From contig OX638326.1 in assembly GCA_951812775.1 (NCBI GenBank), positions 4,073,180 to 4,137,179 of the forward strand: 64,000 nt of DNA, given 5' to 3'. Of the stretch, positions 26,278-35,968 are shown piece after piece. The notes under the pieces are model-generated. The model did not search any database and was not told where the DNA came from. It saw only the letters and a list, made by a program, of their open reading frames with translations. The DNA comes from an uncultured Alphaproteobacteria bacterium. Lineage in GTDB: Bacteria > Pseudomonadota > Alphaproteobacteria > MPNO01 > UBA2964. The position numbers were made by a program, and so were the translations under genes. How positions within the stretch are numbered: the stretch's first letter is position 1; the number at the start of each line of letters is the position of its first letter.

Positions 26278-27047
26278 ATCGCGAAAAAGAGCTCTGTAAT
26301 CATGTAGTTGAAAGCGAGAATCAACACGGATGCTGATACGACGGCATTTGTTGTTGCCGCGCCGACACCCTGTGCACCACCACGAGAATGATAGCCGTGA
26401 TAGCAGCCCATAAGGGAAATCAGAAACCCGAACACGGCAGCTTTAACCAGACCGGAAACGACATCTAAGGGCTCCAAAATGTCCCAGGTTCGTTCAAGAT
26501 AAACCGTTGGGTTAAAGCCAAGCTTGTAAATACTAACCAGATAACCACCAAACACGCCGATGATATCTGCGACAAGCACCAACAGAGGCAACATCAAGAC
26601 ACCAGCGATTAGCCGGGGGGCGACGAGATATTTAAATGGGTTCGTAGAAAGTGTTGTCAGGGCGTCAACCTGTTCAGTGACACTCATCGTTCCGATTTCA
26701 GCTGCCATCGCAGCTCCGATCCGTCCTGATACCATGAGGCCGGCCAACACCGGTGCCAATTCTCGCGTGATCGAAAGCACGACAACGCTTGCGACCGCTC
26801 CTTCGGCATTGAAACGCGCAAAACCGGTAAAACTCTGTAGCGCCAGAACCATGCCGGTAAAGATCGCTGTTAAACCGACAACGGGTAGGGAGTAGTAACC
26901 AATTTCTATGAGTTGTCTGCCCAGCAATCTTCCATAAAACGGTGGTACGAAGCAGTGAAATACGGCGCGCGCGGTAAATTGAGATATCCTGCCGATCGTC
27001 GTAAAGAACCCGATCGTTGTCCGGCCAATGGATGCAAGCGGATTCAT
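26274..27047 (-). CDS. mlaE: ABC transporter permease, MlaE family
   Basis: A 257-residue integral membrane protein with the MlaE signature: about five to six hydrophobic segments, RELAPVLAGLMVSGRIGAAMAAE-type coupling helix (split here as TRELAPVLAG and GRIGAAMAAEIGTM) and the conserved ALTTLSTNPFKYLV. It pairs with the ATPase MlaF to move phospholipid between membranes. It starts three bases after the alr stop. Confidence 0.92.
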   Translation of the reverse strand: MNPLASIGRTTIGFFTTIGRISQFTARAVFHCFVPPFYGRLLGRQLIEIGYYSLPVVGLTAIFTGMVLALQSFTGFARFNAEGAVASVVVLSITRELAPVLAGLMVSGRIGAAMAAEIGTMSVTEQVDALTTLSTNPFKYLVAPRLIAGVLMLPLLVLVADIIGVFGGYLVSIYKLGFNPTVYLERTWDILEPLDVVSGLVKAAVFGFLISLMGCYHGYHSRGGAQGVGAATTNAVVSASVLILAFNYMITELFFAI

Positions 27048-27050
27048 GGA

Positions 27051-28169
27051 CTACGACGACCCGACATAGTTTCTGGAATAGCGAGCACCTAACCCCGTTA
27101 GGACTTCGTAACCAATGGTACCTGCGTCCGCAGCTAGCTCGTCTGCTGTATAGTGGGGGCCAATAAGCTCGATCATGGAACCGGGAAGGGCTTCGTTTTC
27201 AGGGACATCCGTAACATCAAATGTGATCAGGTCCATGGAAACGCGTCCGACAACCGGAACACGAGTCGTTCCGATGTAACCAAATCCGCGATTGCCAAGC
27301 GTCCGGAAATAACCGTCTCCATAACCTACTGCGACTGTTGCCAGTCTGGATGTACGAGGCGTTTGATAGGTCGCACCATAGCCAACGGTATCCCCAGTGT
27401 CAACGACACGAGTTTGGAGAATAATTCCTTTTAGATTAATGACTTGTAAAATATTGTTAATCTCATTTGTTATCGGTTGAATCCCGTAAATTGCTGCGCC
27501 CGGCCGGGCTAAATCATAGTGATATTCAGGCCCTAGAAAGATTGCTGCGGAATTCGCGAAACTAGCCTGACTAATTCCCAAACGCCTGCGGTAGGATTCG
27601 AAAAGTTCGCGCTGCTCACGGTTTTGGGCCGCAGATCTGTCATCTGCGCAGGCCAAATGGCTCATCAGATAGGTAAACTCGATACCATCGGCGATCCCAT
27701 TGTTTGCTACGAAAACCTCCATCTCTTTTCTGTCGAGACCAAGACGGGCCATACCGGTATCAACATTCAGTATGGCTTTGCGCGCTTTATTTGTTTCCTT
27801 CGCGAATGCCGCCCAGCGTTCAATTTCGGAGAGACTATTTAAAACCGGTGTTATCTGATAGTGTTTCAGGTCCGCTTCTAAACCTTCAGCGATTCCGTTC
27901 AAAAGGTAGATTTCTGCCTGTTTCCCGCTGTTCTGTAATATAGAACGAAGGGCGATTGCTTCATCCATCAAGGCGACAAAATAGCAGTCGCACCCTGATT
28001 GGGCTAAGCGAAGAGCAACCGGCTCGAGCCCCAGACCGTAGGCATCAGACTTAATTACCGCTGCACACACTCTATTTTCGCCGACTTCACGGCATAGAAA
28101 TTCGTAATTCTGCACCAATACGTTTAAATCGACCGTGAGGACGGCACCGGCACGATTGGCATCAACCAT
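27051..28169 (-). CDS. alr: Alanine racemase
   Basis: Makes D-alanine for peptidoglycan. Fold type III PLP enzyme of 372 residues; the PLP lysine is K40 in AAVIKSDAYGLG, and the catalytic tyrosine lies in the VGYGATYQTP region of the C-terminal beta-domain. The active-site arginine and the metal-free barrel layout look normal (YLMSHLACADD). It lies between dnaB and mlaE, two bases after dnaB. Confidence 0.94.
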   Translation of the reverse strand: MVDANRAGAVLTVDLNVLVQNYEFLCREVGENRVCAAVIKSDAYGLGLEPVALRLAQSGCDCYFVALMDEAIALRSILQNSGKQAEIYLLNGIAEGLEADLKHYQITPVLNSLSEIERWAAFAKETNKARKAILNVDTGMARLGLDRKEMEVFVANNGIADGIEFTYLMSHLACADDRSAAQNREQRELFESYRRRLGISQASFANSAAIFLGPEYHYDLARPGAAIYGIQPITNEINNILQVINLKGIILQTRVVDTGDTVGYGATYQTPRTSRLATVAVGYGDGYFRTLGNRGFGYIGTTRVPVVGRVSMDLITFDVTDVPENEALPGSMIELIGPHYTADELAADAGTIGYEVLTGLGARYSRNYVGSS

Positions 28170-28171
28170 AG

Positions 28172-29683
28172 TCAGGAAAAATCGTCTTCTGGCATATAGT
28201 CAGATCTTGCGAGGTCACCAAACTTTGTAAGCAGGCCATTAAAGTGCAGGAGGGCACGTCCTGTAGGACCATGACGCTGCTTTGCGACAATGACTTCAGC
28301 AATGTTGTGGACCTTTTCCATTTCTTCCTGCCACATATGATGTTCCGGCGTATCTTCCCGCGGTTCACTGCGCGCCACGTAATATTCTTCGCGGAAAATG
28401 AACATAACAACGTCTGCGTCCTGTTCAATGGAACCAGATTCGCGAAGGTCAGAAAGATGCGGTCGTTTGTCGTCGCGTTGTTCGACCTGGCGTGATAGCT
28501 GAGATAAAGCGAGCACGGGAACATCCAGCTCCTTTGCGAGCGTTTTTAGGCCACGAGTGATTTCGGATATTTCCTGCACGCGATTGTCCTGACGTGATGA
28601 GCTACCGCTGAGGAGCTGGAGATAATCGACGACGATCATGCCAAGACCATGTTGTCGTTTTAGCCGCCTTGCGCGGGTACGTAGAGCCGAAACCGTCAGG
28701 GCAGGGGTGTCATCAATAAAGATTGGCGCTCGCTGTAGCTCGTGTGACGCCTGCACCAGCTGACCGAACTCGCTATTGCCCATCTTACCACGCCGGATCA
28801 GGTCAGAGCCGACGCCGGATTCTTCTGCAAGAATACGCGTTGCGAGCTGTTCAGCAGACATTTCCAAGGAGAAGAAGCCAACAACAGCTCCGTCGACAAC
28901 GCTTTCATTGCCGTATTCGTCTGTCTCCCGCCGGATACTCTTTGCGGCATGAAAAGCAATATTTGTGGCCAGCGCCGTTTTCCCCATTGAGGGGCGTCCC
29001 GCGAGAATAATCAGGTCGGATCGATGGAGGCCACCGAGTAATCCATCCAGATCCGTTAACCCGGTACCAACGCCGGTGAGTTTACCGTCTCTCTTGTAGG
29101 CTGCCTCTGCTTGCTGTACTGCAACCGTCAGAACTGAAGCAAAATCCTTGAAACCACCCTGATAATCGCCAGCCGTTGCCAGGTCATAGAGGCGTTGCTC
29201 CGTACGTTCGATCTGGTTCAGAGCTGCATCATCGATCTCAGGGTCATACGCCTCATTGACGATGTCTTCGCCCAGACCGATCAGTTGCCGTCTAAGAAAC
29301 AGGTCATGGATGGTTTGTCCATAATCCCGAGCGTTAATAATGGTAACAGCGCTGGCCGCCAAACGCGCGAGATAGGCATGACCGCCAAGGCTGGCAAGGC
29401 CCTCGTCTTTCTCAAAGAAAAACTGCAGGGTCGTTGGGTTTGCTTCCTGGCCGCGCTCAATCTGTTTGCCGATGGTTTCAAAAATTCGGCCATGGGCCTG
29501 ATTGGCGAAATGTTCTGGACGTACGAAATCTGATACCTGCTCAAAGGCACGATTATTTACCAAAATGGCACCCAATAAGGCCTGTTCTGCCTCCAAATTT
29601 GATGGCGGGCTGCGCCAGTTGGGTTGGTCTTCATCGGCAGGACGAAGAGCGGCAACTGTACCGGGTTGGGTGCTTGGTTCCAT
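28172..29683 (-). CDS. dnaB: Replicative DNA helicase DnaB
   Basis: Hexameric fork helicase. The N-terminal helical DnaB domain (NLEAEQALLGAILVNN) is followed by the RecA-type core with Walker A AGRPSMGKTALA, Walker B VVDYLQLL and the Q/R motifs (LALSQLSRQVEQR). The ATG at 29683 gives 503 residues with the usual start; an in-frame TTG at 29710 would add nine. No intein is seen. It heads the minus-strand operon that runs to the SDR gene. Confidence 0.95.
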   Translation of the reverse strand: MEPSTQPGTVAALRPADEDQPNWRSPPSNLEAEQALLGAILVNNRAFEQVSDFVRPEHFANQAHGRIFETIGKQIERGQEANPTTLQFFFEKDEGLASLGGHAYLARLAASAVTIINARDYGQTIHDLFLRRQLIGLGEDIVNEAYDPEIDDAALNQIERTEQRLYDLATAGDYQGGFKDFASVLTVAVQQAEAAYKRDGKLTGVGTGLTDLDGLLGGLHRSDLIILAGRPSMGKTALATNIAFHAAKSIRRETDEYGNESVVDGAVVGFFSLEMSAEQLATRILAEESGVGSDLIRRGKMGNSEFGQLVQASHELQRAPIFIDDTPALTVSALRTRARRLKRQHGLGMIVVDYLQLLSGSSSRQDNRVQEISEITRGLKTLAKELDVPVLALSQLSRQVEQRDDKRPHLSDLRESGSIEQDADVVMFIFREEYYVARSEPREDTPEHHMWQEEMEKVHNIAEVIVAKQRHGPTGRALLHFNGLLTKFGDLARSDYMPEDDFS

Positions 29684-29880
29684 GATCTGACCTATCTGCG
29701 ACGTGATCAACGGACACTATGCTTGAATGCGCTGTACCAACAGGTCTTAAACTCTCAAATTGTCCTGTATCAGAATTTTTTTTTCTAATCAGGTGAATGC
29801 TGAGGACAACACGCTTATAGATCAATTTAGCTGTGTATAACCGACTCAGGGATAAAAAATCGCCTAGACAATGACCGAAT

Positions 29881-31113
29881 TTAGGCGGCGTGGCGTCTCT
29901 TGCCGCTTTCTTTCTCTGTCTGTCTTCGTTCCCAATCAAGCATATAATCTCGTGTGAGTGGGATGGTATCTACCTGTTTGGCGAGCTGGATCTGAAAGAC
30001 CATGAGATCAAGATGTCGGAAGCCGACTTCGCAAAGGACGAAATAGAGCTCCCACATCCTACAAAACCGTTCGTCATAAATCTTGGCGGCTTTGTCCCAT
30101 TGGCTCATAAACCTTTCGCGCCAATGCTTGAGTGTTTCGGCATAATGCAGCCGTAGAACTTCGACATCCGTGATGATGAGATCAGTCGGTTCTATCGCTT
30201 TCGTGACCTCTGACAGCGCCGGGAGGTCTGCACCAGGGAATATGTATTTCCGAATGAACGGGTTGATGGCGTGAGGTTCATTAAGCCGACCGATGGAATG
30301 CAGGACCATGACACCATCTTCTGCAAGGCGCGCTTCGACGTTTTTAAAGAATTCTGGGTAGTTTCGTTTGCCGACATGTTCAAACATACCAACTGAAACG
30401 ATACGATCATATTTTGCCGTTTCAGCCCGATAGTCCTGTAGGTGAAATCTCACCCGATCAGAACGTCCGGAGTTTTGCGCGCGTGCGGACGAAATTTTAT
30501 GTTGTTCGACGGACAGCGTTATCCCGGTTACATCCACCTCTTCGACATCTGATAAATAGAGCCCCAATCCTCCCCAGCCAGATCCAATTTCCAGAATTTT
30601 CTGACCTGGTTCCAGAAGTAGCTTGGCGGCAAGGTGTCGTTTCTTAGCCAATTGAGCGCTGTCGAGATCAGTTTCCAAATCCGGATAGTAAGCGCAGGAA
30701 TATTGCCGGTCAGGGTCAAGAAACAGATCGTAGAGGTCGTCAGACAGATCGTAGTGGTGGGCGACATTCTTTCGCGCTTTTTTGATGGGGTTGTACTGGC
30801 CAAACTGCGCGCTATCAAAGAGCTTGATGAAACGAAACAAAAAGCTTTGTTCCAGCCGCTTAAAATTTCGAGCAGCTATGTCCATAAAGTCATAAAGCGT
30901 CCCGTCTTCGATCGAGAGGCCGCCTTCCAAATAGGCCTCAGGTACCGAGAGTTCCGGGTTTACGACTAGGGAGAAATCCAAATGGCGCTGATGCAGTCGA
31001 ACGGTACAAACCGGTTCACTGCCGTCACCAAAAATATGTTTTTTGCCTCTGCTATCAATCAAGCATAGCGCACCATGCCGGGTGATATTTCTAAGAAGGC
31101 TGGCGAAAAGCAT
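29881..31113 (-). CDS. cfa: Cyclopropane-fatty-acyl-phospholipid synthase family methyltransferase
   Basis: A 410-residue protein that adds a methylene group from SAM to unsaturated phospholipid acyl chains. The N-terminal lipid-binding domain (LIDSRGKKHIFGDGSEP, ALYLEGGL-type) precedes the methyltransferase with SAM loop ILEIGSGWGGLGLYL and GITLSVEQ, and the YPE.F and MFEHVGKRNY motifs near the bicarbonate site. Related enzymes (UfaA1-like) act on mature phospholipid; exact product not certain. It stands alone between dnaB and a 370-base gap. Confidence 0.9.
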   Translation of the reverse strand: MLFASLLRNITRHGALCLIDSRGKKHIFGDGSEPVCTVRLHQRHLDFSLVVNPELSVPEAYLEGGLSIEDGTLYDFMDIAARNFKRLEQSFLFRFIKLFDSAQFGQYNPIKKARKNVAHHYDLSDDLYDLFLDPDRQYSCAYYPDLETDLDSAQLAKKRHLAAKLLLEPGQKILEIGSGWGGLGLYLSDVEEVDVTGITLSVEQHKISSARAQNSGRSDRVRFHLQDYRAETAKYDRIVSVGMFEHVGKRNYPEFFKNVEARLAEDGVMVLHSIGRLNEPHAINPFIRKYIFPGADLPALSEVTKAIEPTDLIITDVEVLRLHYAETLKHWRERFMSQWDKAAKIYDERFCRMWELYFVLCEVGFRHLDLMVFQIQLAKQVDTIPLTRDYMLDWERRQTEKESGKRRHAA

Positions 31114-31485
31114 GGCGCTCGCCCCTCTGAATTTTTTGTCCCTGTTGAGCTGCTTGTCACAGCTTTTATCTGGGTATTCTAAAAAACTCTTTCGAAAAAT
31201 TGAAGACCTATATTTTTGGTTTTCAGCCTGTTTAACGGCGAAAAAATTTAGAGGGATTTTAAATTGATTAGTATCCCATACCTATAAGGGGATAACAAAA
31301 ATACAACTTTTGATGACCCACACTTTATCCCCAAACTTATACACAAAGTCGTCCACATGAATCTTTGGAAACAGCGCTGTTTTTCTTTGCTTTCCGCACC
31401 ATTTCGAAGCGTAATCCGGAAAAATCAATCGTAACGAATCGATGGTTGCGTTACTAAAATCAGGTGGATTAAATCGGGATGACCT
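31114..31485. other. Gene-free stretch between cfa and a small ORF
   Basis: AT-rich, with no convincing frame on either strand. It must hold the cfa promoter (minus strand) and that of the small ORF at 31486. I see no clear repeat or terminator. Confidence 0.4.
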
Positions 31486-31620
31486 ATGTCGGATGAAGAT
31501 ATCGATTTAGATCGTGTGGTTGTCGATCCCGCCTATCGTCGTGAAGTGATTGAATATCTTAATAATGAAGATGTTCGTCAGCTTGACGTGCCAAATTTGG
31601 CAGTGGCGGAGGCATCCTAA
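31486..31620 (+). CDS. Small acidic hypothetical protein
   Basis: A 44-residue frame: MSDEDIDLDRVVVDPAYRR, then a helix EVIEYLNNEDV and an ending LAVAEAS. The composition is strongly protein-like with many acidic residues. CGGG lies about ten bases before the ATG. I do not recognise the family. Confidence 0.4.
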   Translation: MSDEDIDLDRVVVDPAYRREVIEYLNNEDVRQLDVPNLAVAEAS

Positions 31621-31715
31621 ATCGGTCGTTATATTCGCGTTATATTTCGATTGTTTTCTGCGATTTGACCTCAATAGTTTATCTGAAACGCTGGTCCTCA
31701 TCCGGTCCTCTCATA

Positions 31716-31763
31716 AGTTCTGTAGATAATGGTATAATTAGTTCTGTAGATAATGGTATAATT
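31716..31763 (+). promoter_or_regulatory. 24-bp perfect tandem repeat with duplicated extended -10 promoter before cysD
   Basis: The same 24 bases occur at 31716-31739 and 31740-31763. Each copy ends in TGGTATAAT, an extended -10 element (TATAAT at 31733 and 31757). From the second copy, transcription would start about at the cysD ATG (31772), giving a leaderless message; from the first it would leave a leader of roughly 27 bases. No good ribosome site precedes the ATG. The repeat might equally be a doubled operator. Confidence 0.65.
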
Positions 31764-31771
31764 GGGCTGAC

Positions 31772-32587
31772 ATGGAACAGAATAGCTCCACGCGTGCCCG
31801 CCTAAAGACGCTTGAGGATAGAAGTGTCTTTATTCTTCGAGAGGCATTTAGCCAGATCGACAAGCTTGCGATGCTTTGGTCTTTGGGAAAGGACAGCAAC
31901 GTTATGGTGTGGCTTGCCCGAAAAGCATTTTTCGGACACATCCCATTCTTATTGGTCCATGTTGATACCGGCAAAAAGTTTCCTGAAATGTACGAATTTC
32001 GTGATCGCTATTCGGTTGAATGGGGCGCGAACCTCATCACAGGCGATTGCCCACCCGTTGAGGAGATGGATGATGATTTGCCACCAGCGGCTCGTTCTGC
32101 GGCACGAAAAACGGCTGGGTTAAACACACTAATAGAGACTCATGGTTTCCAGGGTGTCATAGCCGGGATTCGCCGAGACGAAGAAGGAACACGTGCGAAA
32201 GAACGCATTTTTAGTCCCCGTGGCATAGGAAATTCCTGGGATGTTCGTAATCAACCCCCGGAGTTTTGGGACCAGTTCCGAACCAAGGTTCCCGAGGGTA
32301 CGCATATTCGAATTCACCCTTTATTGCATTGGTCGGAGATCGACATTTGGCGTTATATCGGCTTGGAAAACATACCGATGGTGGATTTGTATTTTTCCAA
32401 AGATGGAAAACGGTACCGCTCGCTCGGTGACCAGGACATTACAAATTCCGTTGAGAGTGGTGCAGCCACCGTCGAAGAAATCATCGCTGAGTTCGAGGTA
32501 ACGGACGTTGCAGAGCGCTCCGGTCGGGCAATGGATCACGAACGCGAAGATGCTTTTGAAGCTTTGCGTACCCGTGGGTACATGTAA
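31772..32587 (+). CDS. cysD: Sulfate adenylyltransferase small subunit
   Basis: With CysN, makes adenosine 5'-phosphosulfate from ATP and sulfate. The 271-residue PP-loop ATPase carries LWSLGKDSNVMVWLARKAF (PP-loop S-x-G-K-D-S), HVDTGKKFPEMYEFRD, GIRRDEEGTRAKERIFS and a C-terminal RSGR...DHE region. cysNC starts three bases after the stop. No reductase genes (cysH, cysI) are adjacent, so APS/PAPS may serve sulfonation as well as assimilation. Confidence 0.94.
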   Translation: MEQNSSTRARLKTLEDRSVFILREAFSQIDKLAMLWSLGKDSNVMVWLARKAFFGHIPFLLVHVDTGKKFPEMYEFRDRYSVEWGANLITGDCPPVEEMDDDLPPAARSAARKTAGLNTLIETHGFQGVIAGIRRDEEGTRAKERIFSPRGIGNSWDVRNQPPEFWDQFRTKVPEGTHIRIHPLLHWSEIDIWRYIGLENIPMVDLYFSKDGKRYRSLGDQDITNSVESGAATVEEIIAEFEVTDVAERSGRAMDHEREDAFEALRTRGYM

Positions 32588-32590
32588 ATC

Positions 32591-34459
32591 ATGTCTTCAG
32601 CGCCCCGCCCTTCCGAATCCAGGCCAATAATGCGAGTCGCGATGGTCGGGCATGTTGATCATGGCAAATCTACTTTGGTGGGGCGGTTATTAAGTGACAT
32701 GGGCGCCTTGCCAGCTGGCAAGGTCGAAGCAGTGGCAGCAATGTGCGACCGGCGCGGCATGAAATTTGAGTGGGCTTTTGTGACGGATGCATTGCAGGCG
32801 GAGCGAGATCAAGGGATTACCATCGATTCCAGCCACATTAATTTTTCAAGTGATACGCGCGATTACATTTTGATTGATGCGCCAGGGCACCGCGAATTCA
32901 TAAAGAACATGATTAGTGGTTCGTCGGATTGCGACGTTGCGGTTGTTGTTATCGATGCGAAAGAGGGAGTACGAGAGCAGTCTCGGCGGCATGCGCTGTT
33001 GCTGCACTTACTCGGTGTTCGGCAAATTGCTGTGGCGGTCAGCAAGATGGATGCAATTTCGTTTGACGAAAATGAATTCAGGGCGATTGAAACGGAATTT
33101 CGAGATTGTCTCAGAAATTTTGAAATCGAAGCTACGCGAATAATCCCCACCGCAGGTCTGAATGGAGACAATGTTGTAACACCGTCAGAAAACATGAGGT
33201 GATATGAAGGGCCGGGCCTTATTGAGGCGCTAGAAGAATTCCAGGCACCTTCAGACACGAATGACCAATCCTTACGGATTTCGGTTCAGGATGTTTATCG
33301 TTTTGATGATCGGCGCATAGTGGCTGGCCGCGTCGATGCCGGAGAAATTTCTGTTGGCGATAAAATTGTCTTTTCGCCGTCGAACCGTGAAGCAGTGGTG
33401 AACTCCATTGAGAGTTGGCCGGCGGAAAATGAGATTTCGCAAGCTAGCAGTGGAGATGCAGTCGGCATAACTCTCAAAGAACAAATTTTCGTCGAACGTG
33501 GTGAGGTTATCAGCCATTCCACTGACCCACCTATTGAAACCAATGTATTTCGGGCACGTGTGTTTTGGCTTGGATCGAATCCGTTGAAAGGCGGCAGTCA
33601 TTTTAGGCTTCGCTGTAATACCGCCGAATGTGGTGTTGAAGTGGAAGTGATCGAATCTGCCATCGATGTTTCCGAAATGGACAAAATCGGTATCGAACAA
33701 GTTCCTTGCGATTGTGTCGGTGATATAGTTTTGCGGACGGACAAAATGTTAGCGCTTGATAGTAGTTGCCGCATCGTGATGGTTGACGGCGCCGACATCG
33801 TTGCAGGCGGATTGGTCGATACCGATGGGTATCCTGATCAGCGGCAGGTACTCACCCAAAAAGCTACCAATATTACAGCAGTGGAACATGGTGTTTCCAG
33901 AAAAGTACGAGCGCAAAGGAGTGGTCATGCCGGTGGGGTGTTATGGATGACGGGGTTGTCGGGGTCGGGCAAGTCAACCTTATCCGTAGAACTTGAACGT
34001 CAGCTGTTCGCCAGAGGATACCATGTTGTTGTACTCGATGGGGACAATCTGCGATACGGTTTGAACGCAAATCTGGGTTTTTCGCCAGAAGATCGTTCAG
34101 AAAATATTCGGCGAGCAGGGGAGGTCGCGGCACTTTTCGCCGAAACAGGATTTATCGTCGTGACAGCTTTTATCTCTCCCTATCGTGAAGACCGTGCGCG
34201 GGCTCGCGCAGCGGCGAAGGAAAATTTTCACGAAATATATATCAGTGCAGACCTTCAGGTCTGTGAGGAAAGAGATCCAAAAGGCCTCTATGTGAAGGCA
34301 CGTGCAGGCGAAATTTCGGACTTCACCGGTGTCTCCGCACCATATGAACCGCCTGAAAAAACTGAATTTGAAGTTGATACCGGGAAATTGTCGGTGGAGG
34401 ACTCCGTTGAAGCCCTGGTCAATTACGTGAGCGTACGCTTCCCACTGACAAAGAGTTAG
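32591..34459 (+). pseudogene. cysNC: Bifunctional sulfate adenylyltransferase GTPase subunit / APS kinase, interrupted by an in-frame TGA
   Basis: One frame of 623 codons codes for CysN (GTPase, G1 [19 protein letters not shown], then two beta-barrels) fused to CysC, the APS kinase (GLSGSGKST, DGDNLRYGLN, DRSENIRR, FISPYREDR, KGLYVKARAGE, FTG). The only break is codon 204, TGA at 33200-33202, in ENMR*YEGPGLIEAL. CysN proteins have a conserved Trp here (M-x-W-Y-x-G-P), so TGG became TGA by one transition, with the frame before and after unchanged. The product would stop after the GTPase domain. The gene is dead, read through, restarted inside, or the base is a sequencing error. TGA ends other genes here, so a general Trp reassignment is not supported. 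Confidence 0.85.
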
Positions 34460-35895
34460 GTGCCTTCCTCGCGTCCATAATCATCTTCATATCTGACGAT
34501 GTCGTCCTCTCCCAAATAACTACCCGACTGAACTTCGATCAGGTTTAGGGGAACTTTGCCCGGGTTCGTGAGGCGATGGAGGGTATTGGTGGGAATGTAG
34601 GTGGATTCGTTTTCGTTCAAGACAAAATCCTCATCACCTTTTCGGACCTTTGCTGTGCCATTTACAACGATCCAGTGCTCCGCTCTGTGATGGTGCAGCT
34701 GTAGTGAAAGGCTCGCACCGGTATTAACGGTAATCCGCTTGACCTGAAAACGTTCGCCATCATGGATCGTCTGGTAATATCCCCATGGACGATATACCCG
34801 CGAATGCGACGTGGCCTCGTCGCGTCCCCGCGATTTTATAGATTCGACGATTGTTTTTACGTCTTGCGCCCGATCTTTGGGGGTGACGAGCACCGCATCT
34901 TCGGTGGCAACAATAACAAGGTCTTCGATGCCCAGGGCAGTAACCAGCGGACCTTCACTGCGGACATAAGAGTTTTGTGCATCAAATATAGAGACATCGC
35001 CAGATACGACATTATTGGCACCATCTTTGCTACCGATATCCCAGAGCGCGCTCCATGATCCCAGGTCATTCCATCCGATTTCGACAGGTGTCACTGCAGC
35101 ACGTTCTGTATGCTCCATCACTGCGTAATCGATGGACTTAGATGGACTCGACGAAAACGCATTTTCATCGAGCCGTATAAAATCAAGATCAGTTTCTGCT
35201 GCGTCAATCGAAGCACTACAGGCGTTGATAATTTCCGGTTCTAGACGTTCAAGCTCCGCAAGAAATGCTTTGGCAGAAAACAGAAACATTCCGCTATTCC
35301 AGTCACAGCTACCTGTCGCGATATAGCGGGCCGCGGTTGCGGCATCCGGCTTTTCAACAAATTCTCCAACTGAATAGCAGCTTCTATGGTCTTTCAGCGG
35401 GGTTCCTCTGTGGATGTAGCCGTAGCCTGTTTCTGCTCGGTCCGGCTTTATTCCAAATGTCACGAGAAAATCGTCTTTGGCTGCCAAGGCAGCGAGGGTT
35501 GCTGCCTCCTGAAAGGCTTTGCTATCCGCAATAGTATGATCTGACGGCAACAACAAAATTAGTGCTTCAGGGGCTTTTTTTATGAGCATAAGGGCGGCGA
35601 CGGCTGCTGCTGGTGCCGTATTTCTGCCAACAGGTTCGAGAACAATAGAATGCGGGGAAACATTCAATTGATTGAGTTGCTCGGCGACAACGAAACGATG
35701 TTCTGCGTTGCAAACGATCATCGGTGCCGTAAACCGTGCTGGATCCGCAACTCTGGCTGCGGTTTCCTGAAGGAGTGATTTCTCAGAAGAAAGGGGTAGG
35801 AGTTGCTTCGGATAGGATTCCCTGGACATCGGCCAAAGTCTTGTACCGGAGCCACCCGATAAAATGACAGGGGTAATTTTCGGTGTCTCTACCAT
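34456..35895 (-). CDS. manC: Mannose-1-phosphate guanylyltransferase / mannose-6-phosphate isomerase
   Basis: A 479-residue bifunctional enzyme that makes GDP-mannose. The N-terminal nucleotidyltransferase shows VILSGGSGTRLWPMSRE.YPKQ and FVEKPD; the C-terminal cupin carries the type II isomerase motif (LQLHHHRAEHW, GTAKV, NESTYIP). GDP-mannose is the precursor of GDP-fucose, made by the gmd and fcl genes at 60-62 kb. Its 3' end overlaps the end of cysNC by four bases, convergently. Confidence 0.95.
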   Translation of the reverse strand: MVETPKITPVILSGGSGTRLWPMSRESYPKQLLPLSSEKSLLQETAARVADPARFTAPMIVCNAEHRFVVAEQLNQLNVSPHSIVLEPVGRNTAPAAAVAALMLIKKAPEALILLLPSDHTIADSKAFQEAATLAALAAKDDFLVTFGIKPDRAETGYGYIHRGTPLKDHRSCYSVGEFVEKPDAATAARYIATGSCDWNSGMFLFSAKAFLAELERLEPEIINACSASIDAAETDLDFIRLDENAFSSSPSKSIDYAVMEHTERAAVTPVEIGWNDLGSWSALWDIGSKDGANNVVSGDVSIFDAQNSYVRSEGPLVTALGIEDLVIVATEDAVLVTPKDRAQDVKTIVESIKSRGRDEATSHSRVYRPWGYYQTIHDGERFQVKRITVNTGASLSLQLHHHRAEHWIVVNGTAKVRKGDEDFVLNENESTYIPTNTLHRLTNPGKVPLNLIEVQSGSYLGEDDIVRYEDDYGREEGT

Positions 35896-35968
35896 ACTAA
35901 ACTCCGTCTTCGACGCTATTCTGTTAGCTGAAACTCTTCAGAGAACCAAATACTTATTCGGTTAATTT

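Noticed and set aside
33200..33202. General reassignment of TGA to tryptophan
   Set aside because: TGA ends several intact genes here (for example at the end of the YfgM-to-der block and the small island ORFs) and TGG codes for Trp throughout; only this one TGA sits in place of Trp.
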